Part shown: in pieces, positions 38,132 to 46,163 of the stretch
Numbering within the stretch: position 1 is the first letter of the stretch
How the letters are laid out: every line of letters starts with the position of its first letter
DNA from: JBBQZO01 sp038207625
GTDB taxonomy: Bacteria > Pseudomonadota > Gammaproteobacteria > Burkholderiales > Burkholderiaceae_D
Direction of reading: 5' to 3'
Length of the DNA: 64,000 bases
Assembly: GCA_038207625.1 (NCBI GenBank)
Contig: JBBQZO010000002.1
Span: forward strand, 1-64,000
The notes under the pieces: generated by a model
Seen by the model: the letters and a program-made list of their open reading frames with translations, nothing else
Databases searched by the model: none
What the model was told of the DNA's origin: nothing
Made by a program: the position numbers and the translations under genes

Positions 38132-38656
38132 TCAGTGCTGCGCCGGGTTCACGAAGTTGAGCGGTTTCACGGGCACTTTTAATTCGACCGTCTCGGTCTT
38201 CTTGTTTTTGCCCTGCACCAGCAATGTCAGCGGCACGACGTCGCCGTCCTTGAGCTGGTGCTTCAAACCGATCAGCATGATGTGGTAGCCGCCCGAGGCG
38301 AACGGCACGACGCTGCCAGCGGGCAAATCGACCCCGTCGACGGGATGCATTTTCATCATCTTGCCATCCATCTCCATCTGGTGAATCTCGGCAGATCCGG
38401 CGGCGGGACTGCGCACACCGATCAGGCGCGCGTCCTTGCTCGACGTAATCTGCATGAAGGCACCGGTGGCGCTTTGCTGTGCAACGGTGGCACGGATCCA
38501 GGCGCCGCTGACGCTGAGCTTGCTCTGCGCGGTGGCGCTAGTGGCGGTGGCGGTGGCGGTGGCGGTGGCGGTGGCGGTGGCGGTGGCGGTGGCGGTGGCG
38601 GTGGCGGTGGCGGCCATTGCAAGCGATGCGATCATCGCGATCAGGTTATTTTTCAT
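38132..38656 (-). CDS. PCu(A)C copper chaperone with (Ala-Thr)n signal region
   Basis: A 174-residue periplasmic copper chaperone of the PCuAC family, which delivers Cu(I) for cytochrome oxidase assembly. The mature domain shows IHQMEMDGKMMKMHPVDGVD and, about 25 residues on, GYHIMLIGL, the His/Met ligand pattern ending in H-x-M. Between the hydrophobic signal start (NNLIAMIASLAMA) and the mature domain (SATAQSKLSVSGAWIRA) lies about 24 residues of alternating Ala-Thr, encoded by a 6-bp microsatellite. The start is ATG 38656. DUF2946 lies 106 bp upstream on the same strand. Confidence 0.9.
   Translation of the reverse strand: MKNNLIAMIASLAMAATATATATATATATATATATATATSATAQSKLSVSGAWIRATVAQQSATGAFMQITSSKDARLIGVRSPAAGSAEIHQMEMDGKMMKMHPVDGVDLPAGSVVPFASGGYHIMLIGLKHQLKDGDVVPLTLLVQGKNKKTETVELKVPVKPLNFVNPAQH
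38541..38613 (-). repeat. Hexanucleotide microsatellite (GTGGCG)12
   Basis: Seventy-three bases consist of about twelve perfect copies of GTGGCG on the plus strand, encoding alternating Ala-Thr in the PCuAC signal region on the minus strand. A 6-bp unit changes the protein by two residues per slip and keeps the frame. Confidence 0.95.
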
Positions 38657-38762
38657 GGTGGTTCTCGGTGGGAGAGCGCGTGCGGGGCACACGATGCCGG
38701 CCATGCTGTCGAACGCGCATGAAGCGAATCGACAACGCCGGCCGGGGTTGTATCGAAAAAAA

Positions 38763-39170
38763 TCAGCCCACGCCGGGCGGGCCGCGCGGCGCGCGCGCCA
38801 GCAGCGCCAGCCATGGTTGCGGCGCGCGATACACCAGCACGGGGCGCAGCGCATGGCCGAGCAGCAAGCTGGACGCGCTGCCCTTGCTCGACAGCAGGGC
38901 ATCACTGCCGGCATGCGGCAGGCAATATGCGCAATGGACCAGCATGGCCTTGCCCGGACCGTCCGTTCGTCGGACGGCCCGCGCCGCCGGCGTCCATAGC
39001 GCAGGCCGGACCAGCGGGGCCGACGCATCGGCGCGGCAAATATCCCAGCCCGCGGGCGGGCCGCGCAGCGCCGCCAAGGCCTGCGACAACGATGGCGCCA
39101 GCGCATTGATCAGAATCGCGCAACACGCGATCCAGATCCCTGGCTGCCAGCTGTGAGTCGGTGTGCGCAT
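38763..39170 (-). CDS. DUF2946 domain protein
   Basis: A 135-residue protein with an N-terminal membrane segment (PGIWIACCAILINALAPSLS) and the DUF2946 hallmark HCAYCLPHAG, a C-x2-C next to His in a Pro/Arg-rich setting. A second hydrophobic segment follows (ALRPVLVYRAPQPWLALLAR). DUF2946 genes are frequently found with copper or TonB genes, and here the PCuAC chaperone is directly downstream, so a role in copper handling is inferred from context. The start is ATG 39170. Confidence 0.75.
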   Translation of the reverse strand: MRTPTHSWQPGIWIACCAILINALAPSLSQALAALRGPPAGWDICRADASAPLVRPALWTPAARAVRRTDGPGKAMLVHCAYCLPHAGSDALLSSKGSASSLLLGHALRPVLVYRAPQPWLALLARAPRGPPGVG

Positions 39171-39200
39171 GCCGGCAATGATAGCCTATGGCTCGATCGC

Positions 39201-39743
39201 TTAGCGTTCGGCCTTGAACGATTCGCGTTCGACCTGCACCGTGTCGGCGCCGTCGGTGAGCCAGATCTGGCCATCCTGAATGGTACATTGCAACTGCATC
39301 GAGCGCTGCGCCAGCTTTTCCAGTTCCGCGCTGCCGGGCGCGACGATGTTGATCACTTCCAGATTCTTGGCCCGTTCGAGCTTGTTGGCGATCTGCTTCC
39401 ACCAGATGTGCGAGGTGGTGCTGTAGCTGTACACGATGACCCGCTCGGAACGCCCGCACGCCTTGAGCAGACGCTTTTCGTCCGGTTGGCCAACCTCGAT
39501 CCACAGCTCGATCGCGCCAGTCAGGTCTTTCTGCCACAGGTCCGGCTCGTCGGTGTCGAACAAGCCCTTGGTGAAGCTCAAAGCCTCGTCGGCGTGGATC
39601 GCGTAGGCCAGCAGGCGCACCATCATGCGCTCGTCCGTTTCGGACGGATGGCGCGCCAGCGTCAGCACGTGTTCCTGGTAATAGTTGCGGTCCATGTCCG
39701 CAATCTGCAGATCGGCTTTATAAATAGTCGCTTTGAGGGCCAT
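39201..39743 (-). CDS. yaeQ: YaeQ family protein
   Basis: A 180-residue YaeQ protein. The family opening MALKATIYKADLQIADMDRN and internal marks HPSETDERMMVRLLAYA, KDLTGAIELWIEVGQPDEKR and SHIWWKQIANKLER are clear. YaeQ has a PD-(D/E)XK nuclease-like fold with a compact active site (E-x-W-I-E-V-G-Q), but its biological role is not settled; early reports linked it to RfaH suppression. It lies 24 bp downstream of purU on the same strand and is probably cotranscribed. Confidence 0.92.
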   Translation of the reverse strand: MALKATIYKADLQIADMDRNYYQEHVLTLARHPSETDERMMVRLLAYAIHADEALSFTKGLFDTDEPDLWQKDLTGAIELWIEVGQPDEKRLLKACGRSERVIVYSYSTTSHIWWKQIANKLERAKNLEVINIVAPGSAELEKLAQRSMQLQCTIQDGQIWLTDGADTVQVERESFKAER

Positions 39744-39767
39744 GACGTTACTCTTGCTTTCGTGTGT

Positions 39768-40637
39768 TTATTTGAAGACGACGGTCTTGTCGCCATTTTG
39801 TAAGATGCGGTGTTCGACGAACCATTTGACGGCACGCGCCAATACCACGCACTCGACGTCGCGCCCGATCGCCGACAGCGTCTCCGCATCCATCGCATGG
39901 TCGACCCGCTCGACGTCCTGCTCGATGATCGGACCTTCGTCGAGGTCGCCGGTAACGAAATGGGCCGTCGCGCCGATCAGCTTGACGCCCCGGTGGTGCG
40001 CCTGGGCATACGGTTTGGCGCCCTTGAAGCTGGGCAGGAAAGAATGGTGGATATTGATCGCGCGCCCTGCCATCGCCTCGCACAGCGCCGGCGAGAGCAC
40101 CTGCATATAGCGCGCCAGCACCACCAGGTCGATCTGGTGAGTGGCCATCAGGTCGAGCACGCGCGCCTCCTGAGCCGCCTTGGCGTCGGCGCCGCTGCCG
40201 GCGGCCAGCGGCAAATGGTGGAACGGAATATTGTAGCTTGCCGCCAGCTGGTAAAAGTCCATGTGGTTGGACACGATGGCGGGAATCTCGACCGGCAGCA
40301 AGCCGCTCTTGTAACGGAACAGCAAATCGTTGAGGCAATGGCCGATTTTCGATACCATCAGCATCACGCGCGGCTTGGCGCGCGCATCATGCAAAGCCCC
40401 TTTCATCTGCATCTCGGCGCACAGCTGCGCGAACTCGGCGCGCAGCGCCGGCTCGCCCACCCCTGCCTCTTCCAGCGCGAAGTGCACGCGCATGAAGAAC
40501 AGGCGCGATTCGCTGTCGCCGAACTGGGCCGAGTCGATGATGTTGCAGCCGCGCTCGGACAAGAAGCCCGACACGCGATGCACGATACCGCGTTGGTCCA
40601 GGCAGGAAAGGGTCAGGATGAATTCAGGGTGGCTCAT
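39768..40637 (-). CDS. purU: Formyltetrahydrofolate deformylase
   Basis: Hydrolyses 10-formyl-THF to formate and THF, balancing one-carbon pools. The 289-residue protein has an N-terminal ACT domain (PEFILTLSCLDQRGIVHRVS, FFMRVHFALEEAG) and a C-terminal formyltransferase fold. The latter carries YMQVLSPALCEAMAGRAINI followed by HHSFLPSFKGAKPYAQAHHR, with the catalytic Asn-His-Asp pattern seen as N-I-H-H-S and GPIIEQDVERVDH. The start is MSHPEFI at 40637. yaeQ follows in the same transcript. The divergent MDR gene begins 185 bp away. Confidence 0.95.
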   Translation of the reverse strand: MSHPEFILTLSCLDQRGIVHRVSGFLSERGCNIIDSAQFGDSESRLFFMRVHFALEEAGVGEPALRAEFAQLCAEMQMKGALHDARAKPRVMLMVSKIGHCLNDLLFRYKSGLLPVEIPAIVSNHMDFYQLAASYNIPFHHLPLAAGSGADAKAAQEARVLDLMATHQIDLVVLARYMQVLSPALCEAMAGRAINIHHSFLPSFKGAKPYAQAHHRGVKLIGATAHFVTGDLDEGPIIEQDVERVDHAMDAETLSAIGRDVECVVLARAVKWFVEHRILQNGDKTVVFK

Positions 40638-40821
40638 GGCAAGTCCGTGATAGACACTGGAAAAGTGGGCCCGGCCGGTTCGGGCGGCCCACGCGAATAC
40701 TGCACAACAACGAGGCCAGTATTGTCGCACGCCGTTGCGGATTCGCCACCATCGACAAAATAGCACGATCGTTCAAATTTCCGGTATAGTCATCCGATCC
40801 ACACTTTTGAGGAGTACCGCG

Positions 40822-41853
40822 ATGCCGACCACCGCCTTGACCAATCAACAATTTCGCCTCGCCGCCCGTCCGGTCGGCATGCCCAAGCCGACCGACTGGC
40901 AGCCTGTCACCGAGCCGCTGCGCGCGCTGGCCGACGGCGAGATCGTCGTCAAGGCGCTGTACCTGTCGCTCGACCCGGCCATGCGCGGCTGGATGAATGA
41001 GGGCAAGTCGTATATCCGCCCGGTGGCGCTCGGCGAAGTGATGCGCGCCGGCGGGGTCGGCGTGGTGGTGGCGTCGACGTCGCCCAAGTTTGCCGTGGGC
41101 GACTATGTGTCGGGCGGGATTGGCGTGCAACGCTACTGGATCGGCGCGGCCGACGACAAGACGGGCGCCTTCTACAAGATCGACCCGCAGCTGGCGCCGC
41201 TGACGACCTGGCTGAACACGCTGGGCATGCCCGGCATGACCGGCTATTTCGGCCTGCTTGAGGTGGGCCAGCCGCGCGCCGGCGAGACGGTGGTGGTGTC
41301 GGGCGCCGCTGGCGCAGTGGGCATGACGGTCGGCCAAGTGGCCAAGCACTACGGCTGCCGCGTCGTCGGGATCGCCGGTGGCAAGGCAAAATGCGATTTC
41401 GTCGTCAAGGAACTCGGTTTTGATGCCTGCATCGACTACAAGAACGGCTCGCTCAAGGATGGTCTGAAGGAACACTGTCCACAAGGCGTGGACGTGTATT
41501 TCGACAACGTCGGCGGCGAGATCCTCGACACCGTGCTCACCCGCATCAACCTGAAGGCGCGTATTGTCATCTGCGGCGCCATCTCGCAGTACAACAACAC
41601 GACGCCCGTCAAGGGGCCGGCCAACTATCTGTCGCTGCTGGTGAACCGCGCGCGCATGGAAGGCATCGTCGTGTTCGATTATGCCGAGCGCTACCACCTG
41701 GGCGTGGCCGCGATGGCCAAGTGGCTCAAGGAGGGCAGCTTCAAGAGTCGTGAAGACGTCGTCGACGGTATTGAAAACTTCCCGGCGGCACTGTTGATGC
41801 TGTTTGAAGGCAAGAACTTCGGCAAACTGGTGCTCAAGGTCGCCGACGCCTGA
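40822..41853 (+). CDS. NADP-dependent MDR oxidoreductase (CurA/leukotriene-dehydrogenase type)
   Basis: A 343-residue medium-chain reductase of the zinc-independent 2-alkenal/curcumin reductase type. The N-terminal half has VVKALYLSLDPAMRGWMNEG and the nucleotide-binding half has TVVVSGAAGAVGMTVGQVAK (AxxGxxG) and VDVYFDNVGGEILDTVL. Such enzymes reduce alpha,beta-unsaturated carbonyls or quinones. Structural Cys-zinc motifs are absent, as expected. ATG 40822 is preceded by TGAGGAG. It is monocistronic, divergent from purU. Confidence 0.92.
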   Translation: MPTTALTNQQFRLAARPVGMPKPTDWQPVTEPLRALADGEIVVKALYLSLDPAMRGWMNEGKSYIRPVALGEVMRAGGVGVVVASTSPKFAVGDYVSGGIGVQRYWIGAADDKTGAFYKIDPQLAPLTTWLNTLGMPGMTGYFGLLEVGQPRAGETVVVSGAAGAVGMTVGQVAKHYGCRVVGIAGGKAKCDFVVKELGFDACIDYKNGSLKDGLKEHCPQGVDVYFDNVGGEILDTVLTRINLKARIVICGAISQYNNTTPVKGPANYLSLLVNRARMEGIVVFDYAERYHLGVAAMAKWLKEGSFKSREDVVDGIENFPAALLMLFEGKNFGKLVLKVADA

Positions 41854-41984
41854 GTTGGCACGCCGGCAGCCGCGCGTGGCGGTCCGGCAACACTGCCGCC
41901 TTGACATCGCCCGCATGAACATCGATAGTCGACGCTGAACCGGGGGCCCGCCGCTTGCGCGCCCCCGTCAACAGGGGACGGCGC

Positions 41985-42743
41985 ATGGCGACGGCAACAC
42001 CGGGCACACTGATGCTCGCCATCATGGCGCTCGCGCTGCACGCGGGCGCGGCGTGCGCTCTTGAGGTGCACATGGCCTTTGGCGACAACCTGCCCCCGTA
42101 CATCATCACGTCGACCGACTCCGGCATCGAACTGGACGTGGTACGCGAAGCGCTGGCCTTGCGCGGCCATGTGCTGCGCGCACACTATTTTCCGATGGGG
42201 CGTATCGCACACACTTTCATCAGTGGCCAGGTCGACGCTATCATGATGGACGTCGGCGTCGACATGGCGCCCTATGGCGGCCATTATGCGACGCCGCCTG
42301 TGCTGTACGAGAATGTCTTCTTTACACTCAAGCGCCGCCATCTGGCTATCCATGTCCCCAACGACCTGAACCGATTGACCGTGATGTCGTTCGTCGGCGC
42401 CGCCGCCCGCTACCCGCTCTGGCTGGCACCGCGCGAGCACAGCCAACTGCAATCGGAACGCAACAACCAGGCGGCCCAGCCTTTGCTGCTGGCACTGGGT
42501 CGCTATGACGCTGTGCTCAGCGACCGCACCATCTTCCGCTACTACATGACTGAGCAAGAACGCGTCGATCCCAGCTTTACCGCCCCGCCGGTCGATGAGC
42601 ATGTGTTTACCCAAGCCGACCCGCGCCACTACCGCCCGGTGTTTCGCAGCGCAGCGATCCAGCGCGATTTCGATGCCGGCCTGGCACAGTTGCGCCGCAA
42701 CGGCCGCTATCAGGCGATCTACCACAAATACCTGAACAACTAG
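41985..42743 (+). CDS. Periplasmic substrate-binding protein (SBP_bac_3 type), third copy
   Basis: A 252-residue exported binding protein. Signal peptide: TPGTLMLAIMALALHAGAACA. Fold landmarks: VHMAFGDNLPPYIITSTDSG, GIELDVVREALALRGHVLRA, MGRIAHTFISGQVDAIMMD and YDAVLSDRTIFRYYMTEQER. It belongs to the same broad family as the tandem pair at 13-14.8 kb but is only distantly similar to them. No ABC transporter genes are adjacent. ATG 41985 has AGGGGACGG upstream; TTG 41955 is a less likely start. Confidence 0.82.
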   Translation: MATATPGTLMLAIMALALHAGAACALEVHMAFGDNLPPYIITSTDSGIELDVVREALALRGHVLRAHYFPMGRIAHTFISGQVDAIMMDVGVDMAPYGGHYATPPVLYENVFFTLKRRHLAIHVPNDLNRLTVMSFVGAAARYPLWLAPREHSQLQSERNNQAAQPLLLALGRYDAVLSDRTIFRYYMTEQERVDPSFTAPPVDEHVFTQADPRHYRPVFRSAAIQRDFDAGLAQLRRNGRYQAIYHKYLNN

Positions 42744-42983
42744 CGCGCCCAGCAGGTGCCGCGTGCGCTCGTCCGGCGCCAGGCCGCGCCCGCACGCACG
42801 GATCGCGACGCCTGGCGCGGCAGGGTATCGCCCGCCGTCCACAGCCCCACAGCTTGCCCAAAAATCTAGAAACTGCGGAACTTGCCATGCCGCCGCGCGT
42901 CTATCCCTGTGCATGCCAAGCTCGCGTGCCGTGTACACGCAGAGTAAGGTTTTCTCACACCCCCTTCCACGATAGAGGTAACC

Positions 42984-43472
42984 ATGTTCCCACAAGCTAT
43001 CACGCCGGCTGTTAGGTCTCATCTCGAAGCCCAGCTCTCGTTCGTCACCGACCTGTCAAACAAGATGTATGACGCCATGCAGCAGATCAGCGAACTCAAT
43101 CTGCGCTACCTTCAAACATGCATGGAACAATTGGCGGACGGCGGGCGCCAGCTAGTTGCAGCGAAAGATCCGGGCGAGTTCATGTCGGCGACGGCGACCC
43201 AACTGCAATCGGCGACCGAGCGCTGGCGCAACTATGAACAGCAAGTGATTGAGTTCGCCGCCAACACCCAGCACCACCTGAGCAAAGCGGCCGAAACCCA
43301 TGTGCCGGAAACGAGCCGCTCGGTGGCCGCGTTGGCCGACGAATTTGTCCGCTCGACAAACGCGGAAGCAGAAAGAATCAGTCATGCAGGGCGCAGCGTT
43401 GCCGAGAAACTCATCCAGCCGCGCAAAGGCAGCGATGGCGACGGCCATGCCGCGCCGTCCTCAACGCACTAA
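42984..43472 (+). CDS. Phasin family protein (PhaP-like)
   Basis: A 162-residue all-helical protein of the phasin_2/PhaP type, which coats polyhydroxyalkanoate granules: MFPQAITPAVRSHLEAQLSF, NKMYDAMQQISELNLRYLQT, MEQLADGGRQLVAAKDPGEF and a typical Thr/Ala/Gln-rich helical C-terminal half. The start ATG 42984 is preceded by GAGG. It begins a run of stress and storage genes, followed 66 bp on by the pseudo-hemerythrin and then the KGG protein. Confidence 0.88.
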   Translation: MFPQAITPAVRSHLEAQLSFVTDLSNKMYDAMQQISELNLRYLQTCMEQLADGGRQLVAAKDPGEFMSATATQLQSATERWRNYEQQVIEFAANTQHHLSKAAETHVPETSRSVAALADEFVRSTNAEAERISHAGRSVAEKLIQPRKGSDGDGHAAPSSTH

Positions 43473-43538
43473 ACAAATCCCGCGCCAGTGACTTGGCGCG
43501 CCTTGCAGCAGGTTTTGCGACAGACCGATGGGGTAGTC

Positions 43539-44084
43539 ATGAGCAATTCTCCCGTGCGCGCACACAATGCCGATGAGGCGATCGTCCAGCTCTTGGCAGA
43601 TCACCTCGCGATCAAACGGATGTTCCGCGAACTTGAGGTAGCGCGCGTCGGCGCTGATGACGACAGGCGCCGTACTGAACTGGTCGAAGAACTGTGCTAT
43701 CAACTACGCGTGAACACCATGGTTGCCGAAGAAATTCTGTACCCGGGGGCGCGCACCGTCATCGACAATGACGACTTGCTCGACGATCTGGAAGCCCGCG
43801 ATGCCGGCGTGCGCGATCTGATCGACCGACTCGATGTGATGTTTCCAGGCGATGAGCACTACGACGCCACCATCACCGTCCTGATTGAAGAATTCGAACA
43901 ACGCATCGCCGATATCGACAACGAGCTGTTTCCAAAACTCAAACTCAGCAAGCTCGATTTGCTCGCGCTCGGCCTGCGCATACGCGAGCGAAAAGACGAA
44001 CTCGACGAGGACTTTGCCGCCCCGCCAAAATCCCTGGCGCCTACCCGCCACACCGGCCGGCGGCGTGTGCGGGCCCGTCACTAG
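43539..44084 (+). CDS. Hemerythrin-fold protein lacking most iron ligands
   Basis: A 181-residue protein with clear hemerythrin-domain architecture: IVQLLADHLAIKRMFRELE, AEEILYPGARTVIDNDDLLD, FPGDEHYDATITVLIEEFEQ, then NELFPKLKLSKLDLLALG. Of the usual seven iron ligands, H22 is present. The usual H-x4-E-E has N59 instead of His (RVNTMVAEEILYP), the EH-A-G position has D88 (EARDAGVRDLI), and the HH-V-E-E-E block reads Q-R-I-A-D-I-D. Diiron binding is therefore unlikely. The start is ATG 43539 (MSNSPVRAHN). Confidence 0.8.
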   Translation: MSNSPVRAHNADEAIVQLLADHLAIKRMFRELEVARVGADDDRRRTELVEELCYQLRVNTMVAEEILYPGARTVIDNDDLLDDLEARDAGVRDLIDRLDVMFPGDEHYDATITVLIEEFEQRIADIDNELFPKLKLSKLDLLALGLRIRERKDELDEDFAAPPKSLAPTRHTGRRRVRARH

Positions 44085-44131
44085 GCGGTGACAGGGGTAT
44101 GCGCGGGCCCGTCGTCAGGCGGTGGCGGGGG
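44067..44131 (+). repeat. Imperfect 31-bp tandem repeat over the end of the pseudo-hemerythrin gene
   Basis: Copies at 44067-44097 and 44101-44131 (period 34) share 25 of 31 bases around GCGGGCCCGTC and AGGCGGTG. The first copy contains the gene's TAG stop codon (44082-44084), where the second has CAG. Confidence 0.7.
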
Positions 44132-44373
44132 CCATGTGCACAGCGCCCACGTCACGCTCTTGCCGCCTGCCATGCAGCGATCGTCGGGCTGTCGTCCTGC
44201 TGTTTTCCAGCGACGGAACTATCGCCAATGCGCGCCCTCTAACTGGCTAAATGCAGTGCTCGGCGTTTCAGTTTGCACGCATTCAATGGACGCACCCTAT
44301 GCGCGCATGCTTCCGTAACGAGCGCTCTGCCCGTGAGGTTGCCTAACTGAGAAAGATATCGAAGGAGATGGAA

Positions 44374-44772
44374 ATGGCTACAAGTCAGAGCGACAGCGGC
44401 AGCAAGCAACAAGGTAATCCTGGCAGTGGCAGCCAAGGCACCCAGCGGGCAGGCACCGGAAACACCCAGACCAGCGCCCCGCCCCGCAAACGCGGCTTTG
44501 CCGCGATGGATCAAAACCAACAGCGCGAGATCGCCAGCCGCGGCGGACAGGCGGCCCATCAAAAAGGGACTGCGCACGAATTCAGTTCTGCCGAGGCGCG
44601 CCTGGCAGGACAAAAAGGGGGCGAAGCGGTCAGCCGCGACCGGGTTCACATGGCCGACATCGGGCGCAAGGGTGGCGAAAGCCGTCAGGCGGCTCAACGC
44701 AGCGGCAATCTTGCCGCCAGCCCCGGACAAGCGTCCGGCGCCGATCGTCAAGATCGCAAAAACGACGCCTAA
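44374..44772 (+). CDS. KGG-repeat stress protein (con-10-like)
   Basis: A 132-residue very hydrophilic, Gly/Gln/Ser-rich protein with KGG-type repeats: GFAAMDQNQQREIASRGGQA, LAGQKGGEAVS and DIGRKGGESRQ. KGG/con-10 proteins accumulate under stress and sporulation-like conditions and are thought to be protective hydrophilins. ATG 44374 is chosen over ATG 44368 because AAGGAG at 44362-44367 is optimally spaced only from 44374. It lies 289 bp after the pseudo-hemerythrin. Confidence 0.88.
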   Translation: MATSQSDSGSKQQGNPGSGSQGTQRAGTGNTQTSAPPRKRGFAAMDQNQQREIASRGGQAAHQKGTAHEFSSAEARLAGQKGGEAVSRDRVHMADIGRKGGESRQAAQRSGNLAASPGQASGADRQDRKNDA

Positions 44773-44927
44773 GTGCTGACGCCGTTCGCTGCCTGTCACG
44801 CTAGTACCGCGCGGGAGAAGTCGCAATGGCTCTCCTCCCCGGGCCGGATGCCGGGGTTGAGGGGCCGCCGCGCACCTGCATCCACCCGCGCTGGTTCGTG
44901 CTGGGCGTTCAGACGTGTGCAATGACG

Positions 44928-46163
44928 CTAATCGGGCGCACCTGATGGCTTGGCATGGCACGCCGCGGCGTCCATGCGCTTGCGCTGGTGCTGTTGGTAG
45001 CGGCGCAGTGCGCCATTGGCCGGTTCGGACACGTAGCGCGCCACCAGCGCCGCGACCAGCGCCGTCAAGGCAAGAAACAATAGCATCCACGGCAGGCGTG
45101 CGCCATAACTGAGCGCCTCTTTGCTTAGCACATTGCGCATCAGGCCCAGCACGATGATGTGGAACAGGTACACCTCATAACTATGTCGGCCCATCCAGCG
45201 CAACGGGCCGCTCCAGCGGCCGTTTGTCCAGCCGCGCGTCGTGTCATTGGCGGCACCGAACAAAAATGCGGCGCTGGCCAGCGCGATCAGCGAGAAGCCA
45301 AACACCTCGTGGCCGTCGATGCCACGCAGATAAATGGCACCCAGGGCGATACCCGCCAGCACGCGCAGCGCGCGCGCCCGCGCCAGCGACATCCGCACGC
45401 GCTGTGCCAGCAAGGCCGTCAGGCAACCAATAGCGATCGCGTCAAAGCAGGCCAGATAACCATACATGAAGAAGATTTCGTTGTCCGTATGCGCGCTCCG
45501 ATACACCGGTCCGGCAATCATGGCCGCCAGGCATAGCAGCACGATCTGCGGCGTTCCGCGCAGCAGCAGACAGGCCAACGGCAGCAGCAGATAGAACATC
45601 TCCTCGACCGACAGCGACCAGTAGATGTTGAGGCAGTAGTTGAAATAGCCGCTCGACTGCATCAGCACGTTATGCCAGAACGTCAGCACGGAACCGGCAC
45701 CGACAAAGAAATACGATGCCGGCAAGTGAAGTTTGCCGTCCGTGTTATTGAAGAACGGCAGGTCCAGGCACCCCAGCGCGACGATGATGGCTAGCGCCAG
45801 CACCAGGCTGGGCATGATGCGCGCAAAGCGCAGCCAGTAGAACGTGCCGATGTCGATGTTCGCCAGCGTGCCCCAGCGCGCCAGCACGGTCGAGGTGATC
45901 AGGAAGCCGGAGATGACGAAAAATATCGTCACGCCATAGTTGCCGTTGAGCGCCATGGCGCGCAGCAGCGCCGGGTTCAGCAGCGTACCCAGCGGGCTGT
46001 TCTTGAGCCCGTACGCCAGCGTGAAATGCAGCAGCAACACGCAACAAATGGCAATCCCGCGCAAAAAATCGATACGCGCGTTGCGCCCGAACGGGACAGG
46101 CAGTAGCCCTGTGCTTGCTTTCATCGTGTCCTTCAAGGTGGGGAAGCGCAAGGCATGCGTCAT
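44928..46163 (-). CDS. Acyltransferase-3 (OafA/YrhL) membrane protein
   Basis: A 411-residue integral membrane acyltransferase that O-acylates sugars of surface polysaccharides or peptidoglycan. The family start RIDFLRGIAICCVLLLHFTL has R-x10-H with the essential His; NYGVTIFFVISGFLITSTVL, YCLNIYWSLSVEEMFYLLLP and RHSYEVYLFHIIVLGL follow. About ten membrane helices are visible. Its ATG (46163) overlaps the stop of the upstream NHL-M23 gene (ATGA), so the two are translationally coupled and probably act together at the cell surface. Confidence 0.92.
   Translation of the reverse strand: MTHALRFPTLKDTMKASTGLLPVPFGRNARIDFLRGIAICCVLLLHFTLAYGLKNSPLGTLLNPALLRAMALNGNYGVTIFFVISGFLITSTVLARWGTLANIDIGTFYWLRFARIMPSLVLALAIIVALGCLDLPFFNNTDGKLHLPASYFFVGAGSVLTFWHNVLMQSSGYFNYCLNIYWSLSVEEMFYLLLPLACLLLRGTPQIVLLCLAAMIAGPVYRSAHTDNEIFFMYGYLACFDAIAIGCLTALLAQRVRMSLARARALRVLAGIALGAIYLRGIDGHEVFGFSLIALASAAFLFGAANDTTRGWTNGRWSGPLRWMGRHSYEVYLFHIIVLGLMRNVLSKEALSYGARLPWMLLFLALTALVAALVARYVSEPANGALRRYQQHQRKRMDAAACHAKPSGAPD

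Noticed and set aside
38541..38613. CRISPR-like or tandem regulatory array
   Set aside because: It is a simple 6-bp microsatellite within a coding sequence, with no spacers.
44239..45090. 283-codon minus-strand frame opposite the KGG gene
   Set aside because: The plus-strand KGG repeats and ribosome site are clear; the antisense frame has no domain.
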